From Planctomycetia bacterium (GTDB lineage Bacteria > Planctomycetota > Planctomycetia > Pirellulales > Thermoguttaceae), in NCBI GenBank assembly GCA_030539035.1, contig JAUNSU010000032.1, forward strand, positions 1 through 36,186: DNA of 36,186 nt, given 5' to 3'. How positions within the stretch are numbered: the stretch's first letter is position 1; each line of letters opens with the position of its first letter. Below are positions 1-7,456 of the stretch, piece by piece. The translations under genes were made by a program, and so were the position numbers. A model generated the notes under the pieces. That model made no database searches, was not told the DNA's origin, and saw nothing but the letters and a program-made list of their open reading frames with translations.

Positions 1-625
1 CCGTTTCGTCGATAAACCGAAGCAGTGACCAAAGCTCCATCGGCGAATTTTGAATTGGTGTGGCGGTGATAATGATTTTACAAAAGGCGTCAAACGCGGA
101 AAGCAGGGTCGAACCTGTCTTGCGGTCATTGCGATAGAGATTTTTCAGCAGAAAAGCGTCATCAAAAACGACTCGATTCCAAGGGACCTGAGCCAGCTTT
201 TCCGCATACTTTGAACAGACAGTATAAGAGACGAGAGTCGTTCCGTCAAACGCTTCCGGCAAAGAGTCGTCAAACGAACGCTCATGTAAGATACGGCACG
301 GCAGCAGAAAATGTTCCTGAAGCTGTGTGGACCATTGATCAAGCAGATGCCCGGAACAGACGATGAGAAAGCGTTTATGCCCTTCCGCAAAAAGCTGGGC
401 AAGTACAATTCCCGTCTCAACCGACTTTCCGAGTCCAACCTCATCGGCAAGAATCACCCCTTTAATAAACGGCGACCGAATCGCAAACACCGCCGCGTCA
501 ATCTGATGAGGATTCAGATCGACCGGAATATCCGCCAGCGTCTCGGCGATCCGACTCAACGTGTCGCCTTTGCGCCGGGTCAATTCCCAGGCGATTACTT
601 TTGCTTGACAGGAAGTTAGGGTCAT
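1..625 (-). CDS. SNF2-family DEAD/DEAH-like helicase, N-terminal part (cut by window edge)
   Basis: An open frame of 208 codons runs from an ATG at 625 to the left edge without a stop. Its AAGGAG ribosome site is at 638-643, a rather long 12 nt away. Translation shows the order of SNF2 ATPase motifs: a Q-like LNPHQIDAAVFA (residues 38-49), Walker A DEVGLGKS (61-68), motif Ia FLIVCSGHLLDQW (87-98) and motif III TATPIQNSPMELWSLLRFID (187-206). SNF2 proteins of this kind use ATP to move along duplex DNA or remodel protein-DNA complexes; bacterial examples act in transcription recycling, repair or defence. Motif II, expected as DEAH, reads DDAF (155-158), which is unusual. The second RecA domain lies outside the window, so the subfamily cannot be decided. 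The gene diverges from the GH106 gene. Confidence 0.85.
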   Translation of the reverse strand, partial: MTLTSCQAKVIAWELTRRKGDTLSRIAETLADIPVDLNPHQIDAAVFAIRSPFIKGVILADEVGLGKSVETGIVLAQLFAEGHKRFLIVCSGHLLDQWSTQLQEHFLLPCRILHERSFDDSLPEAFDGTTLVSYTVCSKYAEKLAQVPWNRVVFDDAFLLKNLYRNDRKTGSTLLSAFDAFCKIIITATPIQNSPMELWSLLRFIDET

Positions 626-954
626 ACTTGTTTTTTTCTCCTTTGATGTGAAAAATTTCTTTATTAAAAATAATTTACAACAAAAGATAAAAATGTCCAC
701 CTTTACTTTGATAAAATTTCCTCTAAAATATAATTATTCGAACGGGAAGGGAACAGGCAATGCTCTTAAGGAACCTTCGAATCTGCGATGTAATTTCCCT
801 TTAGGAAAGGATTTTAACAAATTGATTACATTGTTGCCAATTCCTAAAAAATCCCCAAAATAGTCGTACTCGGCCGTTTTTGTCCTATTTTCTACAAAAT
901 TTTATCCATAGTTCGCGTCAGAGAACTAAAACAGGAACAGAAAAGGAGACTTCC
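626..954. other. Divergent intergenic region, helicase / GH106
   Basis: This AT-rich spacer between two divergent genes holds the tentative helicase promoter and presumably the GH106 promoter. TTGATT near 820 followed by A-rich DNA is a weak candidate for the latter. A 71-codon open frame at 648-863 has no ribosome site and no recognisable protein character. I see no RNA gene and no strong hairpin terminator. Confidence 0.5.
672..699 (-). promoter_or_regulatory. Candidate promoter of the helicase gene
   Basis: On the minus strand TGGACA (694-699) and TAAATT (672-677) are separated by 16 nt, about 50 nt upstream of the helicase ATG. The -10 box matches the consensus only 4 of 6, in AT-rich DNA, so this is tentative. 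Confidence 0.3.
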
Positions 955-3900
955 ATGCGGAATCGATCATTCCATAAAATCCCAGCCGCCGGTTTTTTGT
1001 TTTGTCTGCTGCTCTGCTCGTTTTGCTTCGGACTGGAAAAGAAAGAGAGCCGGATTCCGATCGCTCCTTCTCATAAAGAAATCAGTCGTCCCTTCGATTC
1101 TTCCGATCCGATCCATTTTAAAAAGCCGCCGAAAGTCTGTTATCCGGAAACATGGTTCCATTATATCGGCGGTAATGTTTCCTATCAGGGAATCACCGCG
1201 GATCTGGAAGCGATTGCCGCGGCCGGATTTTCCGGGATTCAGCTGTTTCATGGACAGTTTGGAGGGCCTTGGCCCGGAACCGATCGGCAGATCCCCTGCT
1301 TGAGTCCCGATTGGGATTCCGCCGTTAAACATACGGCTTCCGAGTGTAAACGGCTCGGTCTTCGCTTTACAATGCAGAATTGTCCCGGCTGGGCGATGTC
1401 CGGCGGCCCGTGGATCGATCCGGAGCACGCCATGCGGATCCTGTTCTGCGGCCGGACGGATTTTCCCTCTCCCACCGGATTGAGAAATATCAAAATTCAA
1501 AAACCGTCTTTTCAAAAGGACAAGGACTCGGATTATCATGATCTGTTCGTTCTCGCTTTTCCAACTCCTTTGGATGATCAAAAATCTCCCCTGATTCCGA
1601 TCTCTTTCAAAAGCGACTTGCCCGATCTTCCGTGGAAAGATTGCTTTGCGGGAAACGCCAAAATGCGTTTGACTCTTTCTCCGACCGATAAAGATCATCC
1701 GCATTGGATCGAAATAACGCTTCCCGAAGAAGCATCATTGAGAACCGTTGTTCTTTCAAGTATAAACGGTTTTCTTCATCAATACTGCTATGAGCCAGGC
1801 GTGGAGATCAAGATCGAAGGGATTCTCACGGATGGGACCCGATCGATTATGAACCGGTCTGTATTGCCGCAAAGCTCCTGGCAGGATCGACAGCCGATTT
1901 CTCTTGCCTGCGATGAAGTTCGCGCGAAAACGTTCCGGGTCGAGATCGTCAATCAGCACAATATGAAATTGAATTCTCTGCAATTCTTTTCTGCGGCACG
2001 TATCAATAATTGGGAAGCGGGAGCAGGCTGGACTTTGCGAAGTATTCTTCGATCGGGCGAGTTGCCGAAGCAGGCTTCCTCCGCTTTTATTGACGGATCC
2101 AAAATTCTCGATCTCACCGATAAAATAAACGATCAGGGAGATCTGATCTGGACAGCTCCGCCGGGTAAATGGACGGTATTGCGGATCGGACATATCAACG
2201 CCGGACGCCGGAACGGACCCGCTCCTCCTGAAGGAACCGGCTGGGAGTGCGATAAGTTGTCGGAAGCAGGACCCAACGCTCATTTCGCCGGGTATATTGG
2301 CCGATTAAACAGCGGTTCTCTTTCCGGCGGGCTTCTTAACGGAATGCTCATGGACAGCTGGGAATGCAGTACACAAACCTGGACAAAAGATCTCGACAAG
2401 ATATTTCAGAAGAAACGGGGATATGTTCCCGTCGCCTGTTTGCCCGCTCTTTTTGGATATGTTGTCGATAATCATGAGAATTCGATCCGCTTTCTGCTCG
2501 ACTGGCGCCGGACAGTTGGTGATCTTTTCGCGAACGCGTTCTATGGACGAATGGCCGAACTTGCCCACGCAAACGGCTTGTCCGTTCAATATGAAACAGC
2601 GGCCGGTGATATATTTCCAGCCGATATTCTCGAATATTATAAACATGCTGATGTCCCGATGTGTGAATTCTGGCAGCCGTATTCGACCGACGGTTTTGTC
2701 GGATCCATTAATTTCAAGCCGATCCGTCCGACGGCTTCCGCGGCCCGAATCTATGGAAAAACGCGCGTCTCCGCTGAAGCCTTTACTTCCTTTGAGTTAA
2801 CTTGGGACGAACATTGGGAAATGCTCAAAGATGTCTTTAATTACAATGCCGTTCAAGGGGTTACTCATCCCGTCTTCCATACATGCACACACAATCCGCA
2901 AGTCGAGGGATACGCACCGGGCTCTTCGCTCGGATCGAAAATCGGAACCCCATTTCTTCGTAAACAGACATGGTGGAAACATCTTTCCAGTTTTACCGAT
3001 TATCTTGCCCGCTGCACATTTCTTTTGGAACGGGGACGTCCGGTTTCCGATGTCCTTTGGTATCTTGGCGATGAGATCGATCATAAACCGGATCAAAACG
3101 CGCCGTTTCCGAAGGGGTATCGATACGATTACTGCAATCCCGACGGACTTCTTCACTGTCTTTCGGTTCAGGATCATAAAATCACAACACGGGAAGTGAT
3201 TTCCTATCGACTGCTTTGGATTCCTGATTCGACTCGTATGCTGCCGGAAACACTGGAAAAGATCGAACAGCTCGTTCGAAATGGCGCGAATCTCCTTTGC
3301 GATCCGCCGCGGGGACTTGCGACTCTTTCTGATTCAGAAAACGCACAAAAGCGGTTTGATCGGGTCTGTATCAATCTTTGGGGAGCACGACCGGAACCGG
3401 GAATGCGCGCGCTTGGAAAAGGAACGGTCCTTTCCGGGATCTCACTTGAGAAAGCGCTTCAAATGCTCAAGATCGAACCGGATCTTGTTGTCCTGAAAGA
3501 AGGGGGAAAACCAAATTCAATCGAATGGCTTCATCGGCAAACAGAAGGGGCCGACTGGTATTTCATCGCTTCGTCCCCAGGATCGGCTTTTCGCGGAATG
3601 ATCGGCGTCAAGGCTGTCGAAAATCAGGTCGAAATATGGGATCCGGTCTTCGGAACAATTACGCCGGCGAACGCAAAGAAGGAAGGAGATCGTTTTCTTT
3701 TGGATCTGGATCTTCCCATTGCGGGTTCCTGTTTTATTGTTCAGCGCAAAAGCGATTCTTCCGCGGAAGGAAAATCCCGGTCTCCCGGAAAGATCACGGA
3801 ACTGCCAATCAGCAATCCCTGGACATTAACATTTCCAGCAGGCTGGGGGATATCAAAACCGATTACAATCGATCGTCTTCTTGCCTGGAAAGATCTTGAT

Positions 3901-4281
3901 CTTTCACCGGAAGGGAAAGCGTTTTCCGGATCCGTCCAATACAAGAGCCGTATGGACATAAAAGATTTTGATAAAACGGCCCGATATTATCTTGATCTCG
4001 GAGAGGTCGAAATGATCGCCGATGTTCGAGTAAACGGTCAAGCGGCTGGAACTGTTTGGGCTCATCCTTATCGAGTGGAGATTACCGATGTGATTCGTGC
4101 AGGCGAAAATCGATTGGAAATTGAGATTACCGGCACATGGTTCAATCGGCTTGTTTACGACGCGGGTCTTCCCGAGCCGGATCGAAAAACCTGGACGATC
4201 GGAGGTCCGGGAAAAGAGAGTCCCCTTCGCAAAAGCGGTCTTCTCGGTCCTGTCCGTTTATTAGGAATTAGTGAATATTGA
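955..4281 (+). CDS. Exported GH106-like alpha-L-rhamnosidase
   Basis: The protein has 1108 residues, starting at ATG 955 behind AAAAGGAG; the frame is open further upstream but without a ribosome site. Residues 1-26 form a signal peptide (basic start, then the hydrophobic core AAGFLFCLLLCSFCFG). GH106 hallmarks follow: ETWFHYIGGNVSYQGITADL near residues 65-84, MQNCPGWAMSGGPW near 140-153, MDSWECSTQTW near 466-476, VSAEAFTSF near 605-613, and a C-terminal jelly-roll-like module with DLGEVEMIADVRVNGQ and GTVWAHPYRVEIT. By analogy with the Bacteroides enzyme BT0986, Glu470 and Glu608 are candidate catalytic acid and base; this is inference from motif and spacing. Family members remove L-rhamnose from pectic or other complex glycans outside the cytoplasm. 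Length fits the family. A rhomboid gene follows almost immediately on the same strand. Confidence 0.85.
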   Translation: MRNRSFHKIPAAGFLFCLLLCSFCFGLEKKESRIPIAPSHKEISRPFDSSDPIHFKKPPKVCYPETWFHYIGGNVSYQGITADLEAIAAAGFSGIQLFHGQFGGPWPGTDRQIPCLSPDWDSAVKHTASECKRLGLRFTMQNCPGWAMSGGPWIDPEHAMRILFCGRTDFPSPTGLRNIKIQKPSFQKDKDSDYHDLFVLAFPTPLDDQKSPLIPISFKSDLPDLPWKDCFAGNAKMRLTLSPTDKDHPHWIEITLPEEASLRTVVLSSINGFLHQYCYEPGVEIKIEGILTDGTRSIMNRSVLPQSSWQDRQPISLACDEVRAKTFRVEIVNQHNMKLNSLQFFSAARINNWEAGAGWTLRSILRSGELPKQASSAFIDGSKILDLTDKINDQGDLIWTAPPGKWTVLRIGHINAGRRNGPAPPEGTGWECDKLSEAGPNAHFAGYIGRLNSGSLSGGLLNGMLMDSWECSTQTWTKDLDKIFQKKRGYVPVACLPALFGYVVDNHENSIRFLLDWRRTVGDLFANAFYGRMAELAHANGLSVQYETAAGDIFPADILEYYKHADVPMCEFWQPYSTDGFVGSINFKPIRPTASAARIYGKTRVSAEAFTSFELTWDEHWEMLKDVFNYNAVQGVTHPVFHTCTHNPQVEGYAPGSSLGSKIGTPFLRKQTWWKHLSSFTDYLARCTFLLERGRPVSDVLWYLGDEIDHKPDQNAPFPKGYRYDYCNPDGLLHCLSVQDHKITTREVISYRLLWIPDSTRMLPETLEKIEQLVRNGANLLCDPPRGLATLSDSENAQKRFDRVCINLWGARPEPGMRALGKGTVLSGISLEKALQMLKIEPDLVVLKEGGKPNSIEWLHRQTEGADWYFIASSPGSAFRGMIGVKAVENQVEIWDPVFGTITPANAKKEGDRFLLDLDLPIAGSCFIVQRKSDSSAEGKSRSPGKITELPISNPWTLTFPAGWGISKPITIDRLLAWKDLDLSPEGKAFSGSVQYKSRMDIKDFDKTARYYLDLGEVEMIADVRVNGQAAGTVWAHPYRVEITDVIRAGENRLEIEITGTWFNRLVYDAGLPEPDRKTWTIGGPGKESPLRKSGLLGPVRLLGISEY

Positions 4282-4301
4282 ACATGAAAGGGAGAATCAA
4301 A

Positions 4302-5513
4302 GTGGAAGAGATCAAAAATACCGCGGAAGAAATGTCTGAAAATGAATTCGGAGCATCAACCTTACCTGTCGATCCGATTTCCCCGGAACAGCAGAAGACG
4401 GAAGAATTCATCATTCGACTCTTTCGTGAAGTTCAAGTGCCCTGGATCACTTATCTGATCACCGGTCTTTGCGTCCTCATTTTTCTGCTCATGCTCGCTG
4501 TAAGTCAAGGCGAGTCGCTTATGAAACCGTCCGGACAGCTCCTTTTGGATTTCGGAGCGAACTTTTTTCCGAAGACCTGTATGGGCCAGTGGTACCGTCT
4601 GATTACTTGTGCTTTTGTCCATATCGGGATCATTCATCTCCTTTTCAATATGTATATTTTCTGTCAAACAGGCAATCTTGTCGAACGATTGTTTGGGCAT
4701 TCCCTTTTTTTTCTTGTTTATATCGGATCGGCAATAACTGGAAGTCTTCTTTCCATGATGGTTCATCAGAATGTGATTTCTGCCGGAGCGTCCGGAGCGA
4801 TCTTTGGTGTTTACGGAGCTCTGTTCGCCTATTATGTTCGATTTCATCGATCGGTTCCCAGGGAGATCTTCCGAGGTTTGATGAAAAACGCGATTCTTTT
4901 TGTCGTAATCAATCTGGTTTTCGGCCTTCAGCCGGGCATTGACAATTTTGCCCATCTGGGCGGATTGATCGGCGGTTTCCTGTTCGGACTCGCAGCCGCG
5001 ATTCCCTCAGATCATGAGGAGCGCAAACGATCTTTTCCGCTTCATCTGATTTCGACGATCCTTCTGATCACTGTCGTTTCCTGCGGAGGAATTTTTGGAA
5101 TGAAATACTGTCCATCTTTTCAAGGTTGGGTACAATACCAAAAATTTGTGAATTTTTACGTAGAAAAAGAAGAAAAGGCGGTTAAACAGTACAACGAAGC
5201 GAGCAACGATGTTCGCGCCGGGAAAATCACTGCGGCAGATTACACGAAAATTATTCGGGAAGATCTTATTCCCGCCTGGCAAGAGGTTAAGGATTTTTCC
5301 CAATCCGTTCCGGTCTTTAAACTGAATGGCCAACAGCAGGAGATCTATACCATGTTTTCCGAAAACGCCAATTCCTGGCTCTCTATTTGTGAGAATACCT
5401 GTCGAGGAATCGAAACAGATCAAATAGACTTTATCATTAAAGCAAATTCTGAACTGGAGAGACTGAACAAAAAGATCGAAGATTTTCAAAAAAAAACGGG
5501 CAATAGAGAATAG
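4302..5513 (+). CDS. Rhomboid-family intramembrane serine protease
   Basis: I chose the GTG at 4302 because AAAGGGAG lies 7 nt upstream. An ATG at 4284 (no ribosome site) and a TTG at 4278 overlapping the preceding stop are alternatives. The resulting 403-residue protein has an acidic N-terminus, a first membrane segment ITYLITGLCVLIFLLMLAV, then the rhomboid core: WYRLITCAFVHIGIIHLLFN, the catalytic serine in GASGAIFG (Ser164) and the catalytic histidine in NFAHLGGLIGG (His218). Rhomboids cleave substrates within or next to the membrane. After the last membrane segment (about residue 260) comes a charged tail of about 140 residues, probably helical or coiled-coil and not typical of minimal rhomboids. 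The gene is probably co-transcribed with the GH106 gene, about 20 nt upstream; a functional link between them is unknown. Confidence 0.88.
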   Translation: MEEIKNTAEEMSENEFGASTLPVDPISPEQQKTEEFIIRLFREVQVPWITYLITGLCVLIFLLMLAVSQGESLMKPSGQLLLDFGANFFPKTCMGQWYRLITCAFVHIGIIHLLFNMYIFCQTGNLVERLFGHSLFFLVYIGSAITGSLLSMMVHQNVISAGASGAIFGVYGALFAYYVRFHRSVPREIFRGLMKNAILFVVINLVFGLQPGIDNFAHLGGLIGGFLFGLAAAIPSDHEERKRSFPLHLISTILLITVVSCGGIFGMKYCPSFQGWVQYQKFVNFYVEKEEKAVKQYNEASNDVRAGKITAADYTKIIREDLIPAWQEVKDFSQSVPVFKLNGQQQEIYTMFSENANSWLSICENTCRGIETDQIDFIIKANSELERLNKKIEDFQKKTGNRE

Positions 5514-5611
5514 TGTTCAACGATTTGCCGAAAAGTCGTTCGGAGCGCCGTTGTCTTTGTTGTCTTAAATTTTTTCAAAATAAAAAACGAGGAAAGTGCG
5601 GTAAAGATTAG

Positions 5612-5776
5612 CATGCGAATAATTTGTCGTGTGTTGTATTTGTACCAAGAAAGATTAACGATGAAGAATTTGTTTCAGAATGTATTGCAGAATATCTTAC
5701 AGGATCGTGCCGTGATACATCACGAAAAGTAGTAGAATTATTAAAATTATATTATGGGGTACAAAATGTTAATTAG
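5612..5776 (+). pseudogene. C-terminal fragment of an unidentified protein
   Basis: After an in-frame TAG at 5609-5611, 54 sense codons run to a TAG at 5774-5776 with no convincing start. The peptide looks like a natural protein end: VPRKINDEEFVSECIAEYLT followed by a helical segment with KVVELLKLYYG. The pattern of an acidic (E/D)xFxSExxAEY stretch, then a basic helix, reminds me of the C-terminal ends of zincin- or phage-head-associated toxin-like polyproteins, but I cannot assign it. It is probably a remnant of a larger gene whose front is lost. Confidence 0.3.
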
Positions 5777-5867
5777 TTATATTCCTTTGTTGGATTATCT
5801 TAATGATGTACTTGATAAAGATCATCTTTGTAGATATATTAAAAATCAGGAGTCGGCAAAGAAGTGA
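5766..5867 (+). CDS. Small hypothetical ORF (33 aa)
   Basis: The ATG at 5766 overlaps the end of the preceding fragment by 11 nt and has GGGG 6 nt upstream. It encodes 33 residues beginning MLISYIPLLDYLNDVLDKDH and ending in a charged tail. Its stop TGA (5865-5867) overlaps the GTG of the next ORF at GTGA, an arrangement typical of translational coupling. It could be a tiny gene or a remnant. No family is recognised. Confidence 0.25.
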   Translation: MLISYIPLLDYLNDVLDKDHLCRYIKNQESAKK

Positions 5868-6079
5868 TTGAAAAAATAAAAATAACTGATAATTTAATAT
5901 TTCAGGATAGAGGTGTTCATGAAATACTTAACTTTGATGAGTGTGTTGTTTATCAAAATGGAAAACTGTCTTTATCAGATGATATAACAAAAGATTAAAG
6001 AAACTATATGAAAATAATAGATGACAATCATGTCAAAGATTATGGAGAACATCTGTTTGAAGATTTTAAGGAAGAATAA
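5864..6079 (+). pseudogene. Small acidic protein gene interrupted by an in-frame stop
   Basis: A GTG at 5864, with AGGAG 10 nt upstream, opens 44 codons up to a TAA at 5996-5998. The peptide includes KITDNLIFQDRGVHEILNFD and VVYQNGKLSLSDD. The same frame continues after the TAA with good coding character, including MKIIDDNHVKDYGEHLFEDF, to a second TAA at 6077-6079. Read through, it would be a 71-residue acidic protein. A single-base shift in the AAAA run just before 5996 would instead give a lysine-rich end. Either a recent nonsense or frameshift mutation, or two tiny genes, could explain this. An acidic partner of the preceding fragment, such as an immunity protein, is only a guess. Confidence 0.3.
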
Positions 6080-6080
6080 T

Positions 6081-6183
6081 CATTTCACTTAATCAAGTTG
6101 AAAATTGAATTCTCTCTCCGCGCCTCTGCGCCCCTGCGAGATAAAAAATATGTGTGTGTTCGGCCGATAAATATTGATACCGA
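6081..6183 (+). repeat. Dispersed repeat type B, copy 1
   Basis: This stretch recurs in inverted orientation at 11115-11211. The core from about 6124 to 6183 is nearly identical in both (CTCTGCGCCCCTGCGAGATA, then an A-run, then TATGTGTGTGTTCGGCCGAT, then GATACCGA). The left arms also align (CATTTCACTTAA versus CATTTTACTTAA) with small gaps. It contains no coding capacity. Confidence 0.75.
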
Positions 6184-6344
6184 CCAAACAAATTAAACAA
6201 AAACATTCCAATATTTCAGAGTCTGTTCCGATTTATTATTTGACACACTGAGGAATATTGACATTACGGCCCTTATAATAAAAGAATCTTTCTTCTCTTA
6301 CCGTTTTTTCTCAATACAATAAAGCAGTCGCAGGAACAAATCCG

Positions 6345-7400
6345 CTATCGAGGAAGAAATTCCGCTGTCATAAATCCCCCTTGCGCATTTGCGGTAACTG
6401 CAAATTGCGGTTTTCCGTTGACAACGTCAAGTGTCTGCTTGTGTGTGTGCCCCGTAAAAATCCCTGCCAAATTGGAAGCCGTAAATACAGTTCGATAAAA
6501 TTCCATCGTAATATCACTGTGCCCATTTTTCGGCCATTGCGGACGCCGCTCGATTTTCCAGTTCAGATCATGGTCCGCATTCCAATCAGGATGTCCGCAT
6601 CCGAATCCCACCGAGCGGCCCGGCGCATACAACGGAATGTGCATCATAAGTATCATCGGAACCCCTTCCCGAACTTGTCGTTTGAAAAAGTCCAGTTGCT
6701 CCGGAAGAATCTCGTAAATCGAATCATCAATCAAAATAAGCCGAACACCAGGCAAATCTACAGAATATGCCATGGGATCATGTCCTTGATATAAAGGCGA
6801 CAGACGTTTTTGTGTCCACTCCGTTCGAAGTTCCTTTTCACTGCCCGGCATTCCTTCATAATGCCAGTCGTGATTGCCCGATATATAATACCACGGGACT
6901 CCGCAGGAATTGAGCTTTTTACACGCCCAATCAATTCCAGCTTCCGAAGGAAAACTGACAAGATCTCCCAGTACGACAATCGCATCAAACGTCTTCGATT
7001 TCGCCGCGTAATCCAGTGTCCCTGCAAAACTTTCACACGGATTGGTCTGTTTTCGTGTTCTATAATGACTCGTCTTATTATAGGCTTTGGCCATTCGCGC
7101 ACTGAACGATCGATACGATTCGCCGCGCTTATCGTCCATGAAAAGATGTGTATCGGAAAGAATCAGAATATTCGTCTTTTTTTTGATCTTATCAGAATAA
7201 AAGCGGACCCGATTTTCGTCCAGTTCAAAGGCATTAAATGATTTCGTTCCCAAAGAATCCTTTTCTGCGGATGGAGTTGCATCTGATGCGATTTGATTCG
7301 ATCGCGCAGCAGATTCCATTCCTGTTAATGCAAGTGCGGAGGAACAGATTGTACCTTGCAGAAATTTACGGCGATCAAGGAGATCAAATTTTCTATTCAT
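6345..7400 (-). CDS. Tat-exported calcineurin-like metallophosphoesterase
   Basis: The 351-residue protein begins with a twin-arginine signal, LDRRKFLQGTICSSALALTG (residues 8-27), so it is probably exported folded. The phosphoesterase metal ligands are all present in order: SDTH (Asp83, His85), VVLGDLVSF, SGNHDWH, MMHIPLYAPG and FTGHTHKQ. Such enzymes hydrolyse phosphomonoesters or diesters with a two-metal centre; the substrate cannot be read from sequence. A ribosome site AAAGGTG precedes the ATG. The gene lies 56 nt downstream of the DUF4838 gene on the same strand, so the two are probably one transcription unit, suggesting a joint role in processing an external substrate. Length and motif order are normal for the family. 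Confidence 0.88.
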   Translation of the reverse strand: MNRKFDLLDRRKFLQGTICSSALALTGMESAARSNQIASDATPSAEKDSLGTKSFNAFELDENRVRFYSDKIKKKTNILILSDTHLFMDDKRGESYRSFSARMAKAYNKTSHYRTRKQTNPCESFAGTLDYAAKSKTFDAIVVLGDLVSFPSEAGIDWACKKLNSCGVPWYYISGNHDWHYEGMPGSEKELRTEWTQKRLSPLYQGHDPMAYSVDLPGVRLILIDDSIYEILPEQLDFFKRQVREGVPMILMMHIPLYAPGRSVGFGCGHPDWNADHDLNWKIERRPQWPKNGHSDITMEFYRTVFTASNLAGIFTGHTHKQTLDVVNGKPQFAVTANAQGGFMTAEFLPR

Positions 7401-7456
7401 AATACACCTTTTTTTCTATAAATTATTGGTATTGACATTGAAAACGCCGATACATC

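Larger units (their letters stand above)
5514..6344. other. AT-rich intergenic region with small ORFs and debris
   Basis: This 830-bp stretch is clearly richer in A and T than the flanking genes. It contains a start-less coding-like fragment (5612-5776), two short ORFs overlapping each other (5766-5867, 5864-5998), a short in-frame continuation (6008-6079), and then one copy of a repeat (6081-6183) that recurs inverted at 11115-11211. A hairpin, AACGATTT pairing with AAGTCGTT just after 5513, could be a weak terminator for the rhomboid operon but lacks a T-tract. From 6184 to 6344 I see nothing. Confidence 0.6.

Noticed and set aside
648-863. 71-codon frame upstream of the GH106 gene
   Set aside because: It has no ribosome site, AT-rich random-looking codons and no protein-like pattern.
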